Below are positions 45,041-53,946 of a DNA stretch of 64,000 nt, piece after piece. Position 1 is the first letter of the stretch; every line of letters begins with the position of its first letter. The stretch spans positions 1 through 64,000 of the forward strand of contig CANPGM010000014.1 of assembly GCA_947573605.1 (NCBI GenBank), given 5' to 3'. Source of the DNA: an uncultured Roseburia sp. (GTDB taxonomy: Bacteria; Bacillota; Clostridia; Lachnospirales; Lachnospiraceae). The notes under the pieces were generated by a model. That model had not been told where the DNA came from. It searched no databases and saw nothing but the letters and a program-made list of their open reading frames with translations. Position numbers and translations under genes: made by a program.

Positions 45041-45659
45041 TTTTACCTCCATCAGTTGTGCGTATTTTTTCAGTCTCTTGTGATTCATACAAAGCGCCAA
45101 CCAAATGATCAACCATAAAGTCAAAAGTTTCCATATGATTGTAGGGTAGAAGATCCTTATTTTTGATATTCATAATTAAGGAGTAAATCACTGACAACAC
45201 CAAATCCGCATGAACCGTGAATTTGAAATACGGCTGTTTTAGAAAAATCCGTTGGCTCATATGATTGGATTTCTCGATTTTTTTTGCCTGCTCCTCCGAT
45301 AACTTGTTCATCAAAACTGTAAAATCCGTACTGTCCGAATGGTACAAAAAATTATTGTTATCATATTCCCGATAAATGAGCTTTATGGCTTCTGCAACGC
45401 CGTATTTATCTTTGTTTTTTTCGATTACCTCGGACGCCGCATTGCAGATTTGTTCTTGCACGGAACACAATACCTCACAAAAGAGCGCTTCTTTCGACTC
45501 AAAAAAAAGATAAAATGCACCCTTTGAGATGCCGACCTGCCGGCAAAGGTCGTCGACGCTTGTTTTCTTATAGCCGTACTGTGACCAGCTCTGCTTACAT
45601 GCTTCCTGCAAACTTCTTTTGATGTTCTCTTTTTCTCGTTCTGTAAAACTTCTTGCCAT
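45012..45659 (-). CDS. TetR family transcriptional regulator
   Basis: A 215-residue regulator with an N-terminal TetR HTH (YGYKKTSVDDLCRQVGISKGAFY, about residues 28-50). The ribosome binding site AAGGAG lies 8 nt before the ATG. It probably represses its own operon with DUF4180 through an inverted repeat in its 5' leader. The last 10 codons overlap the DUF4180 gene. Confidence 0.88.
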   Translation of the reverse strand: MARSFTEREKENIKRSLQEACKQSWSQYGYKKTSVDDLCRQVGISKGAFYLFFESKEALFCEVLCSVQEQICNAASEVIEKNKDKYGVAEAIKLIYREYDNNNFLYHSDSTDFTVLMNKLSEEQAKKIEKSNHMSQRIFLKQPYFKFTVHADLVLSVIYSLIMNIKNKDLLPYNHMETFDFMVDHLVGALYESQETEKIRTTDGGKNENRSYPKK

Positions 45660-45674
45660 ACAGTTTTCTCCTTA

Positions 45675-45735
45675 CTATGACTTGAAATACGTTTTTGGTC
45701 ATAGATATAATATGCCTGGTATAGATAAAAGTCAA
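45675..45735 (-). promoter_or_regulatory. Promoter and operator of the TetR-DUF4180 operon
   Basis: On the minus strand TTGACT (45735-45730) and TATTAT (45712-45707) have a 17-bp spacer. Just downstream CTATGAC (45675-45681) is mirrored by GTCATAG (45698-45704), covering the expected start of transcription. Confidence 0.65.
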
Positions 45736-45782
45736 GAAATATTTTCAAAATGCGAAATCCTTTCAAAGTTTTTCTGCGCCCT

Positions 45783-45807
45783 GCCTGTCCATGTTTGCAG
45801 GACAGGC
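45783..45807. repeat. Inverted repeat in the 45.7-46.0 kb gap
   Basis: GCCTGTCC (45783-45790) pairs with GGACAGGC (45800-45807) in the 350-bp gap between the TetR and hemolysin III genes. Otherwise this gap holds only the two divergent promoters and no gene. Confidence 0.4.
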
Positions 45808-45878
45808 GTTATGAACCGAATGAAGTATGGAAAAAATCGGGTAATTATAAAATTTTTAAAAACAGATGCATAGATGCA

Positions 45879-45907
45879 TTGACATCCTCTCAAAATAAGA
45901 GTAGTAT
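45879..45907 (+). promoter_or_regulatory. Promoter of the hemolysin III gene
   Basis: TTGACA (45879-45884) and TAGTAT (45902-45907) with a 17-bp spacer, about 100 bp before the start codon. The octamer AGATGCAT occurs twice at the -35 region. Confidence 0.6.
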
Positions 45908-46009
45908 AGCTTCAATAAGTAGTATTAAAAACTATGTAAAAAAGATAAGATAACCACAACAAGTATATATATTGGACAATATTGGCAGAAAAGAGAGGGA
46001 GGATGAACT

Positions 46010-46660
46010 ATGCAGATTACAATCAGGGAACCGGGAAGCGCAATTACACATTTTATCGGTATGCTGCTTGCAGTACTTGCGGCGATGCCGCTTCTGGCAA
46101 AAGCAGGGCTGTCGGGAAGCGAGACGGCGGTAAATGCAATGATGATTTTTATGGGCAGTATGGTGCTGCTTTATGGGGCGAGCGCGCTGTATCACTCAGT
46201 CGTAGTTTCGGAACGCGTGTTAAAGGTATTCCGAAAACTGGATCATATGATGATATTTGTGCTGATCGCAGGATCTTATACGCCGGTCTGTATGATCGTA
46301 CTCGGCGGTAAATCAGGATATACGCTGCTTGCGGCCGTATGGGGAATTGCTGCGGCGGGAATGTTAATTAAAGCGCTTTGGATAAACTGTCCGAAATGGT
46401 TTTCTTCCGTGATTTATATTGCGATGGGCTGGGTCTGCGTGTTTGTCTTCGGACAGCTCTTTGAAACGCTTTCCGTGGAAGCGTTCCTGTGGCTTTTGGC
46501 AGGAGGCATTATTTATACGGTCGGCGGAGTGATTTATGCGCTTAAGCTTTCCATTTTTAATTCCAGACATGTAAACTTCGGAAGCCATGAAGTATTTCAT
46601 CTTTTTGTGATGGCGGGAAGCATCTGTCATTTTATTTTTATGTATCGCTTTGTACTGTAA
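46010..46660 (+). CDS. Hemolysin III family (PAQR/YqfA-like) membrane protein
   Basis: A 216-residue protein with seven membrane helices and the PAQR metal-site pattern: an early His in THFIGM, SALYHS, and a late FHLFVMAG ... HF. Family members are linked to membrane lipid balance; the name hemolysin is historical. The ribosome binding site GGGAGG lies about 8 nt before the ATG. Transcribed alone. Confidence 0.88.
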   Translation: MQITIREPGSAITHFIGMLLAVLAAMPLLAKAGLSGSETAVNAMMIFMGSMVLLYGASALYHSVVVSERVLKVFRKLDHMMIFVLIAGSYTPVCMIVLGGKSGYTLLAAVWGIAAAGMLIKALWINCPKWFSSVIYIAMGWVCVFVFGQLFETLSVEAFLWLLAGGIIYTVGGVIYALKLSIFNSRHVNFGSHEVFHLFVMAGSICHFIFMYRFVL

Positions 46661-46705
46661 AATGCGCTTTGAATCTTTCGGGCGTTAAAATAAAAGAGAA
46701 ACCTG

Positions 46706-46740
46706 CGCCGCCGGATGGAAGGCCCTTTCATCCGGCGGCG
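46706..46740 (+). terminator. GC-rich hairpin after the hemolysin III gene
   Basis: A perfect 12-bp stem (46706-46717 and 46729-46740) of CGCCGCCGGATG with its complement, 11-nt loop, no T-tract. Confidence 0.5.
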
Positions 46741-46810
46741 TTACATATTTATACGGCCGATTGCGGATAATATGCTTATCAAAACATTGGTACGGAAAGG
46801 AAAAAAGAGT

Positions 46811-48742
46811 ATGAGCAATCGCCTGATAAACCAGAGCAGTCCTTATTTACAGCAGCACGCAAATAACCCGGTTGACTGGTATCCGTGGTGCAGGGAGGCT
46901 TTTGAAAAAGCGCGCCGGGAAGAGAAGCCGGTGTTCTTAAGTATCGGTTACAGCACTTGTCACTGGTGCCATGTGATGGCGCATGAAAGTTTTGAAGACG
47001 AAGAAACGGCCGAACTGTTGAACAACCATTTTGTTTCTATAAAAGTGGACAGGGAAGAGCGCCCGGACATCGACAGTGTATATATGGAGGTTTGTCAGGC
47101 ATTTACCGGAAGCGGAGGCTGGCCAATGAGTATTTTTATGACGGCGGAACAAAAACCTTTTTATGCAGGTACGTATTTTCCTCCCGAAAGCCGTTACGGA
47201 ATGCCCGGTTTCAAAGAATTACTAAATACAATTGCAGAACAGTGGAAATGCGGCAGAGACGATATTTTAAGTACTGCGGACCGGATTCTGGCCGGTCTGT
47301 TCCGACAGGAAGACGGGCAGGCATCGGAGATTGCGTACAGTCTGCCAGGAGAGGCCGCGGCGCTGTTTGAGAATAGTTATGACAGCAGGCACGGCGGATT
47401 CGGGCAGGCGCCTAAATTTCCCATGCCGCACAATCTGATTTTTCTGACCCTTTATGCAACGCTGAATGATGATAAGACGGCGCTTGAAAGCGCGGCGGGC
47501 ACGCTTGAAAAAATGCGCCGGGGCGGGATATTTGATCAAATCGGCTATGGGTTTTCACGCTATTCGACAGACCGTTATTATTTGGTGCCTCATTTTGAAA
47601 AAATGCTTTATGATAACGCACTGTTGATAATTGCCTGTGCGGCTGCGTATCGGGCGTGCGGCAAACAATCGTTTCTTGCGGCGGCGGAGCAGACGGCGTC
47701 CTGGATTTCCCGCGAAATGACAGGGCCGGACGGAGCGTTTTATTCCGCACAGGATGCGGACAGTGACGGAGAAGAAGGAAAATTTTATCTCTTTACGAAA
47801 CGGGAAATAGAAACGGTATTGGGAAAACAGCGTGCGGACGCTTTTTGTGCGTATTTTAATATTACCGAAGAAGGAAATTTTGAAGGAAAAAATATCCCGA
47901 ATCTGCTTTTTCATCAGAAGCCGGACGGAGCGTTTGAAAAAGAAAGAGAAGAAGTTTATCAATACCGGAAGAACCGCGGACATCTGCATCTTGACGATAA
48001 GGTTCTAACGTCCTGGAATGCGTTTGCAATCATTGCAATGACGACGCTCTATCGAATTACGGGAAAACGGCAGTACCTTTTGGCGGCTGAGGTGGCATGC
48101 CGGTTTATCGAAACAAATCTGACAGAGGGCAGTCTGCTATACGTAGGATGCCGCGGCGGGAAAACGGCGGGTTACGGTTTTTTGGACGATTATGCCGGTT
48201 ATGCGGCGGCGCTGCTTTCGGTTTATGAGGCGACGGGAGACGTTTCCCGGCTAAAGCGGGCCGAACAGCTTTTGGAGGAAGCAAAGGTGCAGTTCGCAGA
48301 TCAAAACGGCGGATATTTTTTATACGGAAACAAAAACGGAAGTCTGATTACAAAGCCGAAAGAAACCTATGACGGTGCAATTCCTTCGGGCAATTCTCTG
48401 ATGGCCTGGTGCCTTGTCCGAATTTCCCAGATTACGGGAAGCAGCGTATATGAAGAGCAGGCTGCAGGACAGCTTGCCTTTTTATCCGGAAAAGCGGCGC
48501 AATATCCGGCAGGGCACAGCCTTTTTTTAACGGCTTTGCTCCTTTATCAAAATCCGCCTGAAAAAATTACCGTAGTGATTGCAAAAGGAGACGACATAGA
48601 GCGGGTAATTTGTACGCTTCCGCTTACCGCTGTTTTGGAAATTCATACGAATGAAACAGAAGCGCTTCGGCTGTTAAACGGGCAGACGACGTATTATGTC
48701 TGCAAAAATCATACCTGTTATCCGCCGACAAATGAAATATAG
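46811..48742 (+). CDS. DUF255 thioredoxin-domain protein (YyaL/SSP411 type)
   Basis: A 643-residue soluble protein. The N-terminal thioredoxin-like domain has NPVDWYPW and the CxxC motif in [10 protein letters not shown] (about residue 50); the rest is an alpha/alpha-barrel like that of N-acylglucosamine epimerases ([19 protein letters not shown] near the C-terminus). The family is conserved from bacteria to mammals, but the reaction is unclear. ATG 46811 is supported by GGAAAGGA and family start; the 32 upstream codons overlap the previous terminator. Confidence 0.9.
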   Translation: MSNRLINQSSPYLQQHANNPVDWYPWCREAFEKARREEKPVFLSIGYSTCHWCHVMAHESFEDEETAELLNNHFVSIKVDREERPDIDSVYMEVCQAFTGSGGWPMSIFMTAEQKPFYAGTYFPPESRYGMPGFKELLNTIAEQWKCGRDDILSTADRILAGLFRQEDGQASEIAYSLPGEAAALFENSYDSRHGGFGQAPKFPMPHNLIFLTLYATLNDDKTALESAAGTLEKMRRGGIFDQIGYGFSRYSTDRYYLVPHFEKMLYDNALLIIACAAAYRACGKQSFLAAAEQTASWISREMTGPDGAFYSAQDADSDGEEGKFYLFTKREIETVLGKQRADAFCAYFNITEEGNFEGKNIPNLLFHQKPDGAFEKEREEVYQYRKNRGHLHLDDKVLTSWNAFAIIAMTTLYRITGKRQYLLAAEVACRFIETNLTEGSLLYVGCRGGKTAGYGFLDDYAGYAAALLSVYEATGDVSRLKRAEQLLEEAKVQFADQNGGYFLYGNKNGSLITKPKETYDGAIPSGNSLMAWCLVRISQITGSSVYEEQAAGQLAFLSGKAAQYPAGHSLFLTALLLYQNPPEKITVVIAKGDDIERVICTLPLTAVLEIHTNETEALRLLNGQTTYYVCKNHTCYPPTNEI

Positions 48743-48758
48743 TTTTGGTATAAAGCTC

Positions 48759-48787
48759 TGGTAAAACATGACAGAATCCGGTATAAT
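48759..48787 (+). promoter_or_regulatory. Possible truA promoter
   Basis: TGGTAA (48759-48764) and TATAAT (48782-48787) are 17 bp apart, about 107 bp before the truA start. The -10 box is perfect, the -35 box poor. Confidence 0.35.
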
Positions 48788-48893
48788 AGCGAGAGATTCC
48801 AAAGGGCGGAATCACTGGGGCGGCAGGCGGAAGCAATCGAGGTCTGTAAATGTGCCCTGACCGCAGTAAACTGCTTTGATAGGGAGGATTCGT

Positions 48894-49652
48894 ATGGCAC
48901 AGAATTATAAAATGCTGATTGCGTATGACGGCACGCGTTATTATGGATGGGAACATCAACCGAATACCGATATGACGATTCAGGGAAAGCTTGAAGCGGT
49001 TCTTTCACGCATGACGGATTCTCCGATAAAAGTAATCGGAGCGGGCCGGACAGACGCGGGCGTTCATGCAAAAGGAATGACGGCCAACGCTCATTTTGAC
49101 ACGTCAATGACGGTTGAGGAAATCTGTGCATACCTGAATCGTTATCTTCCGGACGATATCTGTGTGCGCGAAGTAAAAATTGCTTCGGAGCGGTTTCACA
49201 GCCGATACAACGCGCTCGGAAAAACGTACTGCTATACTTGCTATGTCGGCGGCTTAAAGCCGGTTTTTAACCGAAAATACGTTTATGCGACAGAGCGGCC
49301 CGACATTGAGAAAATGAAAACGGCCGCCGGATATTTGAAAGGAACACATGATTTTGCAAGTTTTTGCAGCAATCCGAAAATGAAAAAATCTACGGTTCGC
49401 CAGGTTGATCAAATCCAGATTACGCAGAATGGCGATTACCTGAATTTTACGTATCATGGTACCGGCTTTTTACAGCATATGGTGCGTATATTGACCGGAA
49501 CGCTTCTTGAAACAGGCTATGGACTTCGGACTCCGGAGAGCATGGAAGAGCTGCTTGCGGCGAAAAGCCGCGCGCTTGCCGGTTTTACGGCTCCGGCGCA
49601 GGGACTTTGCCTGATCAGGGTGGATTATCAGAGCAAGGGAGTATGCAAATAA
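48894..49652 (+). CDS. truA: tRNA pseudouridine synthase A
   Basis: A 252-residue enzyme that isomerises uridines 38-40 in the anticodon stem of tRNAs. The catalytic Asp is in GAGRTDAGVHA (about residue 52); IAYDGTRYYGW at the start and FLQHMVRILTG near the C-terminus are family motifs. ATG 48894 has GGGAGG 6 nt upstream; the frame from 48876 is not supported. Confidence 0.93.
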   Translation: MAQNYKMLIAYDGTRYYGWEHQPNTDMTIQGKLEAVLSRMTDSPIKVIGAGRTDAGVHAKGMTANAHFDTSMTVEEICAYLNRYLPDDICVREVKIASERFHSRYNALGKTYCYTCYVGGLKPVFNRKYVYATERPDIEKMKTAAGYLKGTHDFASFCSNPKMKKSTVRQVDQIQITQNGDYLNFTYHGTGFLQHMVRILTGTLLETGYGLRTPESMEELLAAKSRALAGFTAPAQGLCLIRVDYQSKGVCK

Positions 49653-49666
49653 AAAGGAAACAATAA

Positions 49667-49762
49667 TATAAGGTACGATACATGAATCTTTTGATAAGCG
49701 GCAAACTGAACGGATACCTTGCCGATCTTGAGAAACAGGCAGAACAGACAGAGTCATTATGA
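49667..49762 (+). pseudogene. TnpV-like conjugative-transposon protein fragment
   Basis: The frame reads YKVRYMNLLISGKLNGY then LADLEKQAEQTESL before a stop. This strongly recalls the core of TnpV proteins from clostridial Tn4451/Tn916-like mobile elements, but both ends of the about 120-residue protein are missing. It indicates that a mobile element once sat between truA and the next gene. Confidence 0.5.
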
Positions 49763-49798
49763 AGGCCTCCGGAATCCGGGAACAATTTGATTGACAAA

Positions 49799-49860
49799 AT
49801 CGGGATCCATGATCCCGAAAAGAGCGGCGGCACAGCCTTTCGGCCGCGCCGCCGCCTTAC
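49799..49860. terminator. Hairpins between truA and the TPM gene
   Basis: A perfect 8-bp stem TCGGGATC-CAT-GATCCCGA (49800-49818) is followed by a GC-rich inverted repeat of GGCGGC and GCCGCC units (about 49823-49856). They lie between convergent genes and probably stop transcription from one or both sides. Confidence 0.5.
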
Positions 49861-49916
49861 AGAACTACTTCGTTCTCCCATTTTGGCTAAACAGGATGTT
49901 TCCTTTTTCTGCGGCA

Positions 49917-50699
49917 TCAAAAACTATGGCCGCCGCCCGAAGCGCCTCCTCCGCCGCCGCTGCTCCCGCCGCTGCTACTGCTGCTGGTATGCGGATTATA
50001 TGTTCTTGTTTCATGTGTAAACTGCGCCTGAGTATTGCTGATGTTGCAATGATAAATAATATTTTGCTTTAAATCGGTATCCGATGCGGCGCGTTTTTTG
50101 CTGATCGACATAACGATAAAATAGTTTGCCAGAAGCGCAATCAGCAGGCTGATCAGAAGGTTACAGATATACTTCATCGGCATGGGAATGTTTTTCCCGG
50201 CCAGAACATCTGCAATCTGTGAAAAGGCTTCCATACCGCACTCATAATAACGTTCGTCGGAGGCGTATGTATAGACATTGTCCGTAATCGTATCGCAGTA
50301 ATCGTTGGTAATGATATTCCGGAAGGAGCCGAAACCGGAGATCCAGAGCATACGGTAATCCATGTCTATAACAAATATTACGCCGTCCGAATAACCGAAC
50401 GTTTCTTCATAGATACTTTCCGAAAGATTTCTGGTTGACATATAGTTGTTTTGGTTTACGGATAATAACATAACGTTTCCGTAAACGGCGGATTTCTCCA
50501 TTACTTCGGTAAGCTTCACTATTTCTCGGTCCGAAAACAGTCCGGCATCGTCTCTGATTACAATTTCATGAAGGTAGACGTCTTCTGTATTCTCTGCGAA
50601 ACAAATCTGCGCGGAAAGCATTCCGATAAGAAACAAAAACAGACAGACGATATAACAGGTTCGTTTACTTTTCCGGCGCACGGTCGTCACCTCCTTCAC
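49917..50699 (-). CDS. TPM-domain membrane protein
   Basis: A 260-residue protein with a signal peptide (about 12-35), an external TPM (TLP18.3/Psb32/MOLO-1) domain (about 45-165, with IRDDAGLFSDREIVKL and FGYSDGVIFVID), a membrane helix (about 178-200) and a Ser/Gly-rich tail ending GGGHSF. TPM proteins in bacteria are membrane-stress or phosphatase-like proteins of unclear role. It overlaps the upstream zinc-ribbon gene by 35 bp, so the two form an operon. Confidence 0.82.
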   Translation of the reverse strand: MKEVTTVRRKSKRTCYIVCLFLFLIGMLSAQICFAENTEDVYLHEIVIRDDAGLFSDREIVKLTEVMEKSAVYGNVMLLSVNQNNYMSTRNLSESIYEETFGYSDGVIFVIDMDYRMLWISGFGSFRNIITNDYCDTITDNVYTYASDERYYECGMEAFSQIADVLAGKNIPMPMKYICNLLISLLIALLANYFIVMSISKKRAASDTDLKQNIIYHCNISNTQAQFTHETRTYNPHTSSSSSGGSSGGGGGASGGGHSF

Positions 50700-52083
50700 G
50701 GTTAAACTGAGGCAGTTTTCTTGTAGATAAGATATTATAGTTCCGCATGATGGTAATGATAGTCAGGAATACGGCTATAATGGAGAAAGCGGCGCCAAGA
50801 TAATAGTAGTAATCTGATACCGGGTTCAGGATAAATATGACCGCGGACGCGGCAATGGCGCAAAAAGAGGTCAGTATTCCAGGGACACTGAATTTATCTT
50901 TCATAAATCTTTTCCAGGTTTCGGAAAAAGGAATTTTTATCTTCTGCGGAGCGGAACCTCTGAACAATCCTCTGTCGCCTGCACCGGATTCCTTTTTTAC
51001 AATTTGTGCAATTTCACGAAAAGACAGAATAAGCGATAGGATCAGAAGCAGTGCGGATACGATCATAGCGCTTTTGGCCTTCATGAATACTACAAAGTTC
51101 AGAAGGAAAAAAACAGGGATGGTAAGCAGCAGAGAGCAGAGGGTATACTTTTTATAATCTATCGGAATGTCAGAGGTGATTTTTCCGGTCTGCCCGTTAA
51201 TGGATACATATGATACACGGTCGTTTTTTCGGTAAGACATAAACCATACCGGAAAAAGTGCATAATGCGGATAATTCATAGTGGTATGGAATAGAGAAGC
51301 ATTTGCGGTGTGCTTTGATTTCATTGAATAACCCTTAAAAACGGGAATCTTTTTTGCATGTTCATAAGAAATACGGCCTGCGAGGCCCGCCGCATCCTGG
51401 TCGTAAACTCTCGAAGAGACGTCGTAAGTGTCCGCATAGAACCCGCTCAGATAAGCAGGGTTGAAGCGCTGCATTTCACGGACGTTATAGGGCGCAAGAC
51501 TTTCGCTGATATCATCGGAAAACTCGCTGGATGCATCGTGAGTAATGCCCTGATAATCTGCGTCTATTACGCCGGTTAAATCGTAGTGTCTTGTAATATC
51601 ATAATCTCCGCTTCTGGAGTACTTTTCTCCGCGCAGACAGAAAGCGCCTTTGTGGCTGACGTCATATACCCAATAGGGCATATAGATGCCGCGAAAGCTG
51701 TTGATGCATGATTCATCTTTTAGTTCGTTCGGCGCAAATAATGCGCGCCGCATCATTTTTCGATAGGAAGAGATACAATCCTCTTTTGTTTTTTTAAACG
51801 GAATAATGGCATCCGGCTTTTTCTCTCTTGAGAGACGGCTTTTCAATAAAGTGGAGGCGCCGCAAAAACTGCAGAAAGCAGCGGCTGTCTGATCCTGACT
51901 GATGATTTCCGCGCCGCATTGAGAACAGATAAATTTGGTGACTTCAAAGTCTTTTTCCTCTTCGGCGCCTTTTAAGGTCTGGAAGGCGGACGGATCTGCG
52001 GCTGTTTGACAGAAATCACATTTCAGCTTTTGTGAGGGAATGTCAAACCGTAATCCGCCGCCGCAACTGGGACATGGGTACAT
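50665..52083 (-). CDS. TFIIB-type zinc-ribbon membrane protein
   Basis: A 472-residue protein with two N-terminal zinc ribbons (CPSCGG ... CDFC at about 4-25; CSQCGAEI ... CSFCGAS at about 52-75), a middle beta-rich domain, and four membrane helices (about 310-330, 335-355, 395-415 and 420-440). Proteins of this build commonly sit with TPM proteins, as here, and may act in envelope quality control. The ribosome binding site GGAAAGGA precedes the ATG. Function not established. Confidence 0.75.
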   Translation of the reverse strand: MYPCPSCGGGLRFDIPSQKLKCDFCQTAADPSAFQTLKGAEEEKDFEVTKFICSQCGAEIISQDQTAAAFCSFCGASTLLKSRLSREKKPDAIIPFKKTKEDCISSYRKMMRRALFAPNELKDESCINSFRGIYMPYWVYDVSHKGAFCLRGEKYSRSGDYDITRHYDLTGVIDADYQGITHDASSEFSDDISESLAPYNVREMQRFNPAYLSGFYADTYDVSSRVYDQDAAGLAGRISYEHAKKIPVFKGYSMKSKHTANASLFHTTMNYPHYALFPVWFMSYRKNDRVSYVSINGQTGKITSDIPIDYKKYTLCSLLLTIPVFFLLNFVVFMKAKSAMIVSALLLILSLILSFREIAQIVKKESGAGDRGLFRGSAPQKIKIPFSETWKRFMKDKFSVPGILTSFCAIAASAVIFILNPVSDYYYYLGAAFSIIAVFLTIITIMRNYNILSTRKLPQFNREGGDDRAPEK

Positions 52084-52357
52084 AATGATTTTCCTTTCCG
52101 TAGCCTGAAAAATGGCACAGGCATTTTTTATTAATTTACCACAAAAAAAGAAAAAATTCTATAGGATATTTGACGGAAAACGGACCTTCCGTCCCGGAGC
52201 GGAAATGGAAAATATCGGTTGCTTCCGGTAAAACCGAAGTATATAATGGAACAAACAGGCAGTCCGGATACTGCGTATTCGAATAAACGTCCGATTGCGT
52301 CCGGAGCGCGTCTGCAAATTTTATGCATACATCAATGTGTGGAAAAGGGAGGAAAAC

Positions 52358-53161
52358 ATGCGTACGGAAATATTTAAGATTCAGGCGGAAGGATCTCTGC
52401 CAGAGGCACAACTGCACACATATATTCAGGACAGCGGGGAATTAATGATGATAAAGGACCGGCCTTTGATTTTAATTTGTCCGGGCGGCGGATATACGAG
52501 CGTTTCGAAACGGGAAGGCGAACCTTTGGCGGTTCGGTTCCTTGCGATGGGATATCATGTCGCGGTGCTGCGGTATTCCTGCGCTCCGGCGGTTTATCCG
52601 ACTGCGCTGCTGGAACTGGCGGAGTCGGTAAAGCTGATTCAACTGCACGCGGAAGAATGGCTGGTAAGGACGGACCGGATTTTTGTACTTGGATGTTCCG
52701 CAGGAGCGCATGTTGCGGCAAGCCTCGGTATGTTTTGGCACGAGTCCTGGCTGGCGGAAAAAACGGGCGTTACAAACGAGTCGTTAAGGCCTGCAGGTAT
52801 GATTCTGTGTTATCCGGCGATCTATGTGCCGGAGGATTTCTCAAAGACGATTCTGGCAGGTCAGGATACCGAAGAAATGAGAGAACGCGTATCACTGGAT
52901 AAGCAGGTAACCGAACACACGCCGCAGGCGTTTATCTGGCATACGTTTGAAGATACCAGAGTGCCGGTGGAAAATTCACTGAATTTGATTATGGCCATGC
53001 GAAAATATCAAATTCCGGTTGAGTTTCATATGTACCCGTACGGGAAGCACGGACTTGCGGCGGCGGATGAGCTTACGCAAAAGATCGACGGCACCGGGAT
53101 TCAAAAGGAATGCCAGAGCTGGCTTCCGCTGGTTCAGACATGGCTTAAGGAGCGGACATGA
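52358..53161 (+). CDS. Alpha/beta hydrolase, acetyl-xylan-esterase-like
   Basis: A 267-residue serine hydrolase with oxyanion loop CPGGGYTSVSKREGEP, nucleophile Ser in GCSAGAHVA, acid Asp in TFEDTRVP and His in PYGKHGLA. This build is typical of BD-FAE/Axe2-like carbohydrate deacetylases. ATG 52358 is supported by GGGAGG 5 nt before it. The stop overlaps the next gene by 4 bp, although the products look unrelated. Confidence 0.87.
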   Translation: MRTEIFKIQAEGSLPEAQLHTYIQDSGELMMIKDRPLILICPGGGYTSVSKREGEPLAVRFLAMGYHVAVLRYSCAPAVYPTALLELAESVKLIQLHAEEWLVRTDRIFVLGCSAGAHVAASLGMFWHESWLAEKTGVTNESLRPAGMILCYPAIYVPEDFSKTILAGQDTEEMRERVSLDKQVTEHTPQAFIWHTFEDTRVPVENSLNLIMAMRKYQIPVEFHMYPYGKHGLAAADELTQKIDGTGIQKECQSWLPLVQTWLKERT

Positions 53162-53946
53162 TATATCTGTTTACGTCTTCGCAAGAGGCGGCGCGGGAGT
53201 TTCGGGCATACCTGAAACTGAAAAGGACCGGAGAGGGACTTCCCTTTCCGGTCTTTTCCGACGGGAATACGGACAAATGGGAGGAAAACGGAACAGACGC
53301 AAGGGCGCAGTTTATACTTGTAACATACCGCGGCGGCGGTATTGCGGCCGCGACGGCCATCGGAAGCATCTGCACCGTTTTCGGTGCGGAAGACAACGAC
53401 GCGCTCGTTTATATCGGGCGTTTGGCGGATCGGACAGCAGGTGTAAACGAAAACCTGTTTCTTTGTCATAAAATTACGGAGTCTTCTTCCGGCAGAAATT
53501 TTTATCCCGACATTTTGTATCGCCACAGTTTACCGGAACGCGCGGTGCGGGACGAAGAAGCGGCCGCGGTTTATCAGGCGGGAGCCTGCTTTTTCGGTCC
53601 GCATCAGATGATATTTTTAGAGGCGGCAGAGGAAGCGCCGATTGCGCAGGCAGCGGTTTTTGCGGAAGAACTTGTGGAGTCGGATTTTTATTCTGACAAT
53701 AAGAAACAGCAAGGTCGGAAATCGTATGACAAAGAAGAAGCAGAATGGACGGACCGGCTTTGCGAGGCGCTCTGCTGTTCTCAGACAATGCGGCTTTCCG
53801 TGTTGCGCCTGATTCGTTACGAAGCATTGGCGGGAATCGATTATAAAGCGGCTGTAAACGAACTGTTCCGGGAAGGAAAGCTTCCCTGCAAGGATAAAAG
53901 AGAGGGGAAAGCGAGACTTGAAGAGCTTAAAAGAAAACTGCTATAG
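53158..53946 (+). CDS. Phosphorylase-like protein encoded with SPL lyase
   Basis: A 262-residue soluble protein. Residues about 45-175 (ILVTYRGGGIAAATAIGSIC; DNDALVYIGRLADRT; DEEAAAVYQAGACFFGPHQ) have the glycine-rich phosphate-loop and GxAG-like pattern of nucleoside phosphorylases, though degenerate. The C-terminal part is helical. The gene overlaps an SPL-family radical SAM gene by 29 bp, and such pairs recur in Lachnospiraceae as far as I recall, suggesting a role in handling DNA lesion products. That role is inference. Confidence 0.6.
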   Translation: MIYLFTSSQEAAREFRAYLKLKRTGEGLPFPVFSDGNTDKWEENGTDARAQFILVTYRGGGIAAATAIGSICTVFGAEDNDALVYIGRLADRTAGVNENLFLCHKITESSSGRNFYPDILYRHSLPERAVRDEEAAAVYQAGACFFGPHQMIFLEAAEEAPIAQAAVFAEELVESDFYSDNKKQQGRKSYDKEEAEWTDRLCEALCCSQTMRLSVLRLIRYEALAGIDYKAAVNELFREGKLPCKDKREGKARLEELKRKLL

